Assembly (NCBI GenBank): GCA_900549745.1
Contig: URPJ01000005.1
Coordinates: forward strand, 1-64,000
Direction of reading: 5' to 3'
Source: an uncultured Collinsella sp.
GTDB taxonomy: Bacteria > Actinomycetota > Coriobacteriia > Coriobacteriales > Coriobacteriaceae
DNA: 64,000 bases
The position numbers and the translations under genes are program-made. Under the pieces are notes generated by a model. It did no database searches, was not told the DNA's origin, and saw only the letters and a list, made by a program, of their open reading frames with translations. Numbering within the stretch: position 1 is the first letter of the stretch; each line of letters starts with the position of its first letter. Below are positions 57,685 to 64,000 of this stretch, in pieces.

Positions 57685-58890
57685 ATGCGTACGATCACCG
57701 AGTCCGAGTCCACCCCCAAGGCCGACGGCTTCTTCATGCCCGCCGAGTTCGCCCCGCAGGATCGCGTGTGGATGGGCTGGCCCCACCGCACCGACACCTG
57801 GGCCCACGGCGCCAAGCCGGCCCAGAAGCAGTATGCCGCCATCGCCCGCGCCATCTCCGAGTTCACCCCGGTCTATATGTGCGCCAACCAGGTCGACTAC
57901 GCCAACTGCAAGGCCGTCTTCGAGAACGACGAGAACGTCACCGTCATCGAGATGACCACCGACGACGCCTGGTTCCGCGACACTGCCGCCACCTACGTCA
58001 TCAACGGCAAGGGCGAGAAGCGCGCCAACCACTGGCACTTCAACGCCTACGGCGGCCTCGTCGACGGCCTGTACTTCCCGTGGGACAAGGACGAGCAGAT
58101 CGCCCTCAAGATGGCTGAGCTCTCCGGCTGCCGCCGCTATCGTCCCGACGACATGATCCTCGAGGGCGGCTCCATCACCGTCGACGGCGAGGGCACCCTT
58201 GTCGTGACCGACCAGTGCCTGCTTTCCCCGGGCCGCACCTGCTCTGCGGTTCTGGAGGAGGAAGAGGATCCCGAGTCCATCTGGCCCAAGTACCGCAAGA
58301 AGTTTGAGCCCTGGAGCGAGGAGCTTCGCGCCTACATGGACGAGCACCTCAAGGATTACCTGGGTGTCGAGAAGGTCATCTGGGTCAAGGAGGGCATCGA
58401 CCCCGAGGAGACCAACGGCCACATCGACGACGTCGCCACGTTCATCGCGCCGGGCGTCATGGCCTGCATTTGGACCGACGATCCCGAGTATCCGTTCTAC
58501 GAGCAGTGCCACGCTGCCTACGAGACCCTCTCCAACGCCGTCGACGCCAAGGGCCGCAAGATGAAGGTCTACAAGCTCTGCATGCCCGTGAACCCGCTGT
58601 TCATGGACCAGGCTTCCTGCGACACCATCGACGCCGACGAGAACGCCGAGCCGCGCGTCCCCGACGAGCCGCTGATCGCCTCCTACATGAACTACCTCGT
58701 GACCAACCACGGCGTTATCGTCCCGCAGTACGGCGACGAGAACGACCAGCTGGCCGTCGACACGCTCCAGAAGATCTACGACGAGGTCTGGGGCGAGGGC
58801 GTCTACAAGTGCGTCGGCGTTCAGTCCGAGCAGGTCGTCTTCGGTGGCGGCAACATCCACTGCATTACTCAGCAGGAGCCGTCCGCGTAA
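57685..58890 (+). CDS. aguA: Agmatine deiminase
   Basis: The ATG at 57685 follows GGAGGAAA. The 401-residue guanidino-modifying enzyme has MGWPHRTDTW, the Asp-containing TTDDAWFRDTA, the VEGG-like LEGGSITVDGEG, the His-Asp motif in TNGHIDDVATF and the catalytic Cys in GGGNIHCITQQEP near the C-terminus. It hydrolyses agmatine to N-carbamoylputrescine and ammonia, feeding PtcA. With carbamate kinase the pathway yields ATP and counters acid; no carbamate kinase gene is in view. Confidence 0.95.
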   Translation: MRTITESESTPKADGFFMPAEFAPQDRVWMGWPHRTDTWAHGAKPAQKQYAAIARAISEFTPVYMCANQVDYANCKAVFENDENVTVIEMTTDDAWFRDTAATYVINGKGEKRANHWHFNAYGGLVDGLYFPWDKDEQIALKMAELSGCRRYRPDDMILEGGSITVDGEGTLVVTDQCLLSPGRTCSAVLEEEEDPESIWPKYRKKFEPWSEELRAYMDEHLKDYLGVEKVIWVKEGIDPEETNGHIDDVATFIAPGVMACIWTDDPEYPFYEQCHAAYETLSNAVDAKGRKMKVYKLCMPVNPLFMDQASCDTIDADENAEPRVPDEPLIASYMNYLVTNHGVIVPQYGDENDQLAVDTLQKIYDEVWGEGVYKCVGVQSEQVVFGGGNIHCITQQEPSA

Positions 58891-58904
58891 TTGTCTGTCT
58901 TCCC

Positions 58905-58988
58905 GAGGCACGGCACCTTGCCCTTCAATCGTCGGGCATGACCCTTAAGGTCTATGCCCTCCTCTTTCAGGGCAATCTGCCGCACCTC
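58905..58988. repeat. Nested hairpin element (GGCATGACC core), second copy
   Basis: Arms GAGGCACGGCA and TGCCGCACCTC enclose GGGCATGACC (58934) paired with GGTCTATGCCC (58949). The flanking GGCACCTTGCC and GGCAATCTGCC also occur in the copy at 37112-37214. Confidence 0.7.
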
Positions 58989-58990
58989 AG

Positions 58991-59091
58991 AAACCCAGCC
59001 GATCAATCGGACAGTCGGTGAATCGCACCGTGACCATCTCGGGGCATTGATGGTCGGTTTATTCGATGTCTTGGTCGGCTGGGTTTTTCTT
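58991..59091 (+). terminator. Branched terminator after aguA
   Basis: AAACCCAGCCGA (58991) pairs with TCGGCTGGGTTT (59075) and is followed by TTCTTT. Inside, GACCATC (59032) pairs with GATGGTC (59049), giving a branched fold rather than a simple hairpin. Confidence 0.65.
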
Positions 59092-59092
59092 T

Positions 59093-59215
59093 GGGCACTC
59101 CGTTGCCTCCACTTCGGAGTGCCCGCCTCTTTGATTGAGTACGCGTCTGATCTGGGATTTATTGCGGGTTAGGCCAATTGTTCGCTTGAATATCCCAGGT
59201 CAGACGCGTCTTCAA
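59093..59215. repeat. Two further hairpins before the second antiporter gene
   Basis: GGGCACTCCG/CGGAGTGCCC (59093-59124) is a perfect 10-bp stem. It is followed by ACGCGTCTGATCTGGGAT (59141) pairing with ATCCCAGGTCAGACGCGT (59192) with one mismatch, outer ATTGA/TCAAT extending it. The remaining 220 bases to 59437 contain no feature I can support. Confidence 0.7.
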
Positions 59216-59436
59216 TTGCCAAAAGATTCCAGTCGCAATCGCGGCCGTTTTGATCGGAGTATCTATGTACCAGCGTATCGTTATCTACACGCGCCTGTTC
59301 CGCGAGCGTTGGTCCAACAATTGCATCCTCTCTTCTCTTTGGGATGGCACCTGCACCGGTGACGCGGCCTGCAACCCTACCTTGGGCTGCGCCTTCGGTA
59401 CAGATGCCATCCTTTTTGCTGTAGGGGAAGCGTGCC

Positions 59437-60846
59437 ATGGCAGGTAAAAAGTTCTCCCTGTTCGAGGTCATCCTCTCGGTTATCTGCGTTGTCTTTACCA
59501 TCGAGGCGGCTGCTCCGGCATCTGCCATGGGTAACGTGCAGTTCTTCTGGTGGATCTTCCTTATCATTACGTTTTTGCTTCCCTATGGCCTGGTGGTGGC
59601 CGAGCTCGGTACGGCGTTCGATTCCGAGGGCGGCCTGTACGACTGGGTTCGCCTGGGCTTGGGAGACCGTTGGTGTGCACGCTGCTCCTGGTGCTATTGG
59701 GTCAACTTTCCACTGTGGGTGGCAAGTATCGCCTGCATGTTCCCCAGTGTCATCAATGCGGTATGGGGCATCGAATTTTCGCTTGGGGTCCGAATTGCCA
59801 TCGAGCTTGCCTTTGTGTGGGGCGTCACGGTCATGGCAATGCAGCCGGTGGCCGAGGCCGATTGGGTCATGGATGGCGGCGCCGTCATCAAGGTGCTCAT
59901 TACCGCCGTGGTGGGAATCATCGGCATCTGGTTTGCCTGCAACAACGGCTTTGCCAACGATATGTCGTTTAAGACATTTGTCCCCGATCTGGGAGACACT
60001 AACTCACTGACGTATCTTTCAATCATCCTATTCAACTTTATGGGCTTTGAGGTGGTCGCGACCTTTGCCAGCACGATGAAGAACCCATCGCGCGATATCC
60101 CCAAGGCGGTTATCGCCGGTGGCGTTGCCATCGCGGCGATCTACATTATCTGTGGCATCGGTATTGGAGCCGCGGTTCCCACCGAGCAGCTTTCACTCGA
60201 TTCGGGCATTGTGGACGCGGTTGCCGCCATGGTGGGGCGCGCTCACCCGCTGACGATGGTCGTGGGCGTGGCCTTTCTGGTAACGCTGTTTGCCAACATG
60301 ATCTGTTGGAGCTTTGGCGTCAACAACGTGGCGAGCTATGCCGCGCGCCATGGCAACATGCCGCGTCCCTTTGCGCTGGTGTCCAAGAAGACCGGCATGC
60401 CCAACGGCTCGGCACTCATTAACGGTTGTTTTGCCAGCTTGGTGCTGCTACTTCAGATTCCGCTGGGTGAAGGTTCCGACGTCTTTTGGGTCTTCTTCTC
60501 GATGAACGTCGTCTTTCTGCTCATGAGCTATATCCCGATGTTCCCGGCGTTTTGGCGCCTGCGTAAATACGACGACCGCCCGCGTGTGTTTCGCGCGCCC
60601 TTCGAGGGCAAGGTGCTTGCGGTAGCGCTTGCGGTGCCGGTGGTAGAACTCGTGCTTTCGATTGTTGCGACAATCGTGCCGCTTAACAGCTCGCCCGCCG
60701 AGATGTCAAAGTTGCCGATCCTCATGGGTGTGGTGATCGGCGTGTTGCTGGGCGAGGTTTCGCGCCTCATATCGCGCCGCGGCCGCAGCATCGACAATCC
60801 CGGCGTTGGCGCAAGGGGGACAGGTCGCTTTGCACCAAAACAGTAG
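59437..60846 (+). CDS. APC-family amino acid/polyamine antiporter, second copy
   Basis: The 469-residue twelve-helix transporter is a paralogue of the protein at 55877 (AAAPASAMGNVQFFWWIF, NFMGFEVVATFASTMKNPSRDIPKA). The substrate region differs (WVMDGGAVIKV is kept, loops are not), and the C-terminus is longer and basic. It may move agmatine, putrescine or a related amine or amino acid. It stands alone after a hairpin-rich gap, so it is probably expressed separately. The start MAGKKFSLFEV lacks a strong ribosome site; GGGGAAGCG is the best candidate. Confidence 0.85.
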   Translation: MAGKKFSLFEVILSVICVVFTIEAAAPASAMGNVQFFWWIFLIITFLLPYGLVVAELGTAFDSEGGLYDWVRLGLGDRWCARCSWCYWVNFPLWVASIACMFPSVINAVWGIEFSLGVRIAIELAFVWGVTVMAMQPVAEADWVMDGGAVIKVLITAVVGIIGIWFACNNGFANDMSFKTFVPDLGDTNSLTYLSIILFNFMGFEVVATFASTMKNPSRDIPKAVIAGGVAIAAIYIICGIGIGAAVPTEQLSLDSGIVDAVAAMVGRAHPLTMVVGVAFLVTLFANMICWSFGVNNVASYAARHGNMPRPFALVSKKTGMPNGSALINGCFASLVLLLQIPLGEGSDVFWVFFSMNVVFLLMSYIPMFPAFWRLRKYDDRPRVFRAPFEGKVLAVALAVPVVELVLSIVATIVPLNSSPAEMSKLPILMGVVIGVLLGEVSRLISRRGRSIDNPGVGARGTGRFAPKQ

Positions 60847-60881
60847 CGCCGCGAGTTGTGCGGTGCTAGATGCATCTTGGA

Positions 60882-61073
60882 TTACTGCTCACGCTGCTCG
60901 GGATCAGATGCGAGCTTGGGTGCAAAGTAGGGGACGTGGCCCAGGTAGGGACAGCTGTCCGAACGCGCCTCAACGGCGCAGGGGACATTGTCGTAGGTCA
61001 TGGAAGAACCGAGTCGGGTGATGGCCTTGGCGGCGGGCGCGACGAGCATCTTGAGCGGAGCGATCGGTGTCAT
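60882..61073 (-). CDS. Small conserved-looking hypothetical protein
   Basis: The ATG giving MTPIAPLKMLVAPAAKAI has AAAGGAG five bases upstream, a strong site. The 63-residue product has two Cys (VPCAVEARSDSCPYLGHVPYF) spaced ten apart and ends in DPEQREQ. It may bind metal or form a disulfide. It is divergent from the broken luxR2 gene and could be its partner or target. I do not recognise the family. Confidence 0.55.
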   Translation of the reverse strand: MTPIAPLKMLVAPAAKAITRLGSSMTYDNVPCAVEARSDSCPYLGHVPYFAPKLASDPEQREQ

Positions 61074-61111
61074 GGCATCTCCTTTCATCGGTGAGACACA
61101 GCTTGTTTATC

Positions 61112-61131
61112 TAAACGATACAGTACGTTTA
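61112..61131. promoter_or_regulatory. Palindrome upstream of luxR2
   Basis: TAAACG and CGTTTA flank an 8-base centre, in the gap between the small protein and luxR2. Direct copies of ATCGGTGAG lie on both sides (61088 and 61132). It is a candidate operator for the LuxR paralogues. Confidence 0.4.
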
Positions 61132-61201
61132 ATCGGTGAGTCTAATCTTGCGGCAAAGAATCTGTCAACATCCTCACAGCATCTAGACAGGGGAGGCGGG
61201 C

Positions 61202-62194
61202 ATGAGTTTCGCGTTCTATATCTACACCACGATTATCATGGGTGTGGCTCTGGTGACCAGTGCCGTGGCATTGGTGGTTTGGCTCATGACGCGCCGTCGC
61301 GACAGCCTCGTGGCCGCGGCGGGTTTTTTGCTCTATATGCTCGATATGTCGGTCATCTTTTTTGACGAGTACAATCGGCTCAAATAGGACTACGCCGTTA
61401 CCTTTAGCGAGCCGCTGCAGCACCCCTTGCTGCGCTGCGTGCTTGGTATTGCCATCTATGCCTGCGTGGTGCTATGGATGTTTGCGCGCTTGCGCAAAAG
61501 ACCGACGTCGCGCATGCTCGGACTCGCTATCGTGCCGTTTTCAATCTTGCAATTGCTGCTGGTGCCTCGCAGCGGCGCTGCCGGAGAGGTGCAGCAGTAT
61601 CTCTTTTGGCTCACGCGTGACCTGGGTAATGTAGGATGTCTTGCCTATGCCGCCTGGCATTACCGGTACAGAGCAACGCGTGTTGAGAAACTCGACCTCG
61701 ACCGCTCAAAGCTCTTTTGGAAGGTGGCCTTCGTTCTTGTGTTTTGCGTGATCGCCGAGGACACCTACATGATCTTGTTCTGCCGCCCCGACTCCCAAAA
61801 CCCCGTCATCGGCCTCTTTTTGTGGTATCTGTCCGAGCGCAATATCTCCGAAAACGTGCTGCTCGTGGTATGCGCGGCTCAGCTTTTTTGCCAGTTTAGC
61901 CATATCCTGCGTGTGTATGCCCGTCATCCGCGTGCCGATGAGGACGTGGCAGCCGAGAGCGCAAGCTCTGAGGACGATCTCGCATCGCGTGTGGTGATTT
62001 ATGCCGACGCCCATAAGCTGTCACGGCGCGAGCAGGAGGTGCTCACGCTGGTGCTGAAGGGCAACGACGCCCAAAACATCGCCAGCGAGTTGGTCATCAG
62101 CCCTGGCACGGTCAAGGCACACTTGCATCGCATCTACGTTAAAAGCGGCGTCTCCAACCGAGATGACCTTATAGATACCTTTTGGCGTTCCTAG
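61202..62194 (+). pseudogene. Second membrane-anchored LuxR regulator, interrupted by in-frame TAG
   Basis: The ATG at 61202 follows GGGAGGCGGGC. The frame runs 61 codons to a TAG at 61385, then continues in the same frame without any other stop to a TAG at 62192. Both parts align with the LuxR protein at 53374: SVIFFDEYNRL before the stop matches its EIFFFEYTL. The second part has the remaining helices and the HTH (LSRREQEVLTLVLKGNDAQNIASEL, PGTVKAHLHRIYVKSG). A single CAG to TAG change would explain it. It may be inactive, reinitiated at a TTG/GTG near 61427, or a read error. Confidence 0.8.
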
Positions 62195-62509
62195 CCTCAT
62201 TCTTCCTCGCATGCGGGTCTTGCTGTGTGGGCGGCCACACCGTTGGGCGTAATGAAGCGGTAATAATCTCAGACAATAAACCTGCAGGTAAAGCGTGTAA
62301 ACCTGCTTAAACTGACCGTTTGCGGTCCCTGGCCTTGGCACGGATTTGCCCCTGTGTATCAATGGGTGTAGCGCGAAGCCGCGGACGTGGGACAGACGTC
62401 CGAGCACGGCTTGTAGGCACGCGCCGATGCGGGAGCGCTACGCTCCCAACCGAGTGCCCACGCGGGCGGTGCGTCCGCGTTACAACCAAAGATGCCTGAG
62501 GAGGCTCGC
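62195..62509 (+). other. Structured 315-bp gap before amidohydrolase gene
   Basis: No gene is supported here. It holds AAACCTGCAGGT (62282), ACCGTTTGCGG (62311), GGGAGCG/CGCTCCC (62431) and a longer-range CGCGGACG/CGTCCGCG pair (62376, 62472) that would close a domain just upstream of the ribosome site. It may be a folded leader. Confidence 0.35.
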
Positions 62510-64000
62510 ATGGACAAGGCTGATGTAGTTATCAAGAGCGACGCCGTCTTTACCGGCGATGGGCTCGAGCCGTTTAAGGGCGGCGTTGCCGTGCGGGGCG
62601 ATAAAATCGTTGCCTGCGGTGACGATGCTCACCTGGCACCGTTTATCGGTCCCGATACCGAGGTGCGCGACTTTGGCGACCAGCTCGTCATGCCCGGCCT
62701 GATCGACTCGCACACGCATTTTGCCCAGGGCGCGTTTATGACCGACCCCGATTTTGCCGTCAACCTCATCGACTGCACCAGTTTTGAGATGGCGATGGAA
62801 CGTGTCGTGGCGTTTGCGGCCGACCATCCCGATAACGAGTGGATTCTGGGCTGCCAGATTATCCAGTTCCAGTGGGATGTCCCCGAGATGCCCACGGCCG
62901 CGATGATCGATGAGTACATCTCCGACCGCCCGGTATTTCTGCAGCAGGTTGACTTGCATACCTTTAGTGCCAATACCTGCGCCATCAACAAGGTGGGAGT
63001 AACTTCGCAGACGCCCGATCCCGCAGGCGGCAAGATCCTTAAGGATGCCGACGGCAATCTGACGGGCGTGTTTTCCAACAACGCCGGCGCCTTCTTTATG
63101 GACGAGGTCTACGACCCAGCGCCCGAGGTTGTTGACGCGTCGTTTGCAAAAACCGCCCGGCGCGCCAATGCCCTGGGAATCACTACGGTCGGCATGGTCA
63201 ATCCTACGTTTGTGAGCATGGAAAACCCGTATGCGGTGTTGGCAGGTCTTAATGCCAAGGGCGACTTGCCGCTGCGCGTGTTCCTGTACACCGACCTGTT
63301 CGAAAACGAGTCCTTGACGCTCGAGCAGATCAAGGAGAAATACGCCTTCCCGGGTACGCAGGTGGAGTGGCACGGCTTTAAGCAGTTCCTTGATGGTGTG
63401 TGCTCCGACCATACCGCCTGGATGCTTGAACCCTATAGCAACGCACCCGACACCTGTGGTGAGCCCGCGGAGGAGCCGGAGCGCATCCGTGCTGCCATCC
63501 TGAGGGCGCAGGAATGGGGCGTTGACACGCGCATCCATGCAATCGGCGATCGCTCGGTGCGTTTTGTGCTCGATTGCTTTGAGGAGGGCGAGCGCTTGCA
63601 TGGCAAGCGGGATTGTCGCCACTCCATGGAGCACAACGAGACGGTTCAACCCGAGGATATGCCGCGTTATGCCGAGCTCGGCGTCTGCCCCGGCATGCAG
63701 CCGTGGCACATGCTGCTCGATATGGCTGACCTTGCCAAGGACGAAGCCGTGGGTCCCGAGCGTGCCGCGCTTTCGTGGCCCCTGCATAGCCTGCTTGCCA
63801 GCGGAGCCGTGGTGCACCTGGGCAGTGACTTCCCCGTTGTGGGCTTGGAGCCCATGGAGGAGGTGTACGGCGCGGTCTTCCGCATGCTCGAGGACGGTTC
63901 CAACCCTGAGGGCTGGTTCCCCCAGGAGCGCATTACCATGGCCGAGGCTCTGCGCGCCTACACCTATGGCAGCGCCTACGCCATGCATGCCGAGGACCGC
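62510..64000 (+). CDS. YtcJ-like amidohydrolase (partial, runs off right edge)
   Basis: The ATG at 62510 follows GAGGAGG. About 497 residues are visible and the frame is open at the window end. It starts MDKADVVIKSDAVFTGDG, with the composite beta-barrel edge, the metal motif MPGLIDSHTHFAQG, FLQQVDLHTFSANT and later IHAIGDRSVRF and MEHNETV. This is the YtcJ/AepA group of metal-dependent hydrolases, whose members act on varied amides and cyclic ureas. Position after the agmatine genes hints at amine or amide use, without proof. Confidence 0.85.
   Translation, partial: MDKADVVIKSDAVFTGDGLEPFKGGVAVRGDKIVACGDDAHLAPFIGPDTEVRDFGDQLVMPGLIDSHTHFAQGAFMTDPDFAVNLIDCTSFEMAMERVVAFAADHPDNEWILGCQIIQFQWDVPEMPTAAMIDEYISDRPVFLQQVDLHTFSANTCAINKVGVTSQTPDPAGGKILKDADGNLTGVFSNNAGAFFMDEVYDPAPEVVDASFAKTARRANALGITTVGMVNPTFVSMENPYAVLAGLNAKGDLPLRVFLYTDLFENESLTLEQIKEKYAFPGTQVEWHGFKQFLDGVCSDHTAWMLEPYSNAPDTCGEPAEEPERIRAAILRAQEWGVDTRIHAIGDRSVRFVLDCFEEGERLHGKRDCRHSMEHNETVQPEDMPRYAELGVCPGMQPWHMLLDMADLAKDEAVGPERAALSWPLHSLLASGAVVHLGSDFPVVGLEPMEEVYGAVFRMLEDGSNPEGWFPQERITMAEALRAYTYGSAYAMHAEDR

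Overview
The window is GC-rich, dense bacterial DNA. PTS gene families, membrane-anchored LuxR regulators, the agmatine genes and the intergenic hairpins suggest a gut actinobacterium of the Coriobacteriia, most like Collinsella. That placement is inferred from gene content and style, since no rRNA is present. One tRNA gene (Thr, CGT) is visible.

The layout from left to right is as follows. (1) 1-1450 is a lower-GC island with a secreted protein gene and a small HTH-like gene, closed on both sides by a 108-bp inverted repeat. (2) 1950-12006 is an N-acetylgalactosamine/galactosamine utilisation (aga) region. It holds a mannose-family PTS (EIIA, a YajC-like protein, EIIB, EIIC, EIID), a GntR/UTRA regulator, AgaS, a deacetylase, a flavodoxin, a LacX-like epimerase, a tagatose-6-phosphate kinase, a broken 3' piece of a second deacetylase gene and a YhcH-family protein. 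(3) 12216-16537 holds tRNA-Thr, an orphan EIIB whose active-site His is Tyr, galM, a DeoR regulator and an AlbA_2/ATPase regulator with a dense operator array. (4) 17277-32379 has three parallel lactose-PTS modules (LacG + LacE + divergent LacI) followed by a single lacF. (5) 32638-37070 has a membrane protein, lacA, lacB, and a second lacX-lacC pair. (6) 37337-46488 has a DUF4143 ATPase, galT, galK, a fourth LacI gene, a flavodiiron protein, a second DeoR regulator and a class II (tagatose/fructose) bisphosphate aldolase. (7) 46822-53044 has a HAD phosphatase, an AraC regulator, a Nudix-Vsr fusion and a Bce-type ABC transporter. (8) 53374-64000 is an agmatine deiminase region: a LuxR regulator, putrescine carbamoyltransferase, two antiporters, agmatine deiminase, a second LuxR gene broken by an amber codon, and the start of an amidohydrolase.

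Regions 2-6 form one galactose-sugar supercluster. GalNAc enters through the aga PTS and is deacetylated and deaminated/isomerised to tagatose-6-phosphate. Lactose-type beta-galactosides enter through three LacE permeases, are cut by three LacG enzymes, and galactose-6-phosphate passes through LacAB. Both routes meet at LacC (two copies) and the aldolase at 45631. Free galactose goes through GalM, GalK and GalT.

The intergenic DNA is the most unusual part. It contains three arrays of tandem palindromes with a period of about 80 bp, several hairpins of 65-150 nt, a recurring 11-mer AAACCGCAGGT, and at least three layers of shared operator-like motifs. These are a CGGTRAACGGT motif at most sugar promoters, a TGTTC direct repeat at five promoters of the galactose-6-phosphate route, and a separate variant operator for each LacI protein. 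All functional statements come from reading sequence and family knowledge; no searches were run.
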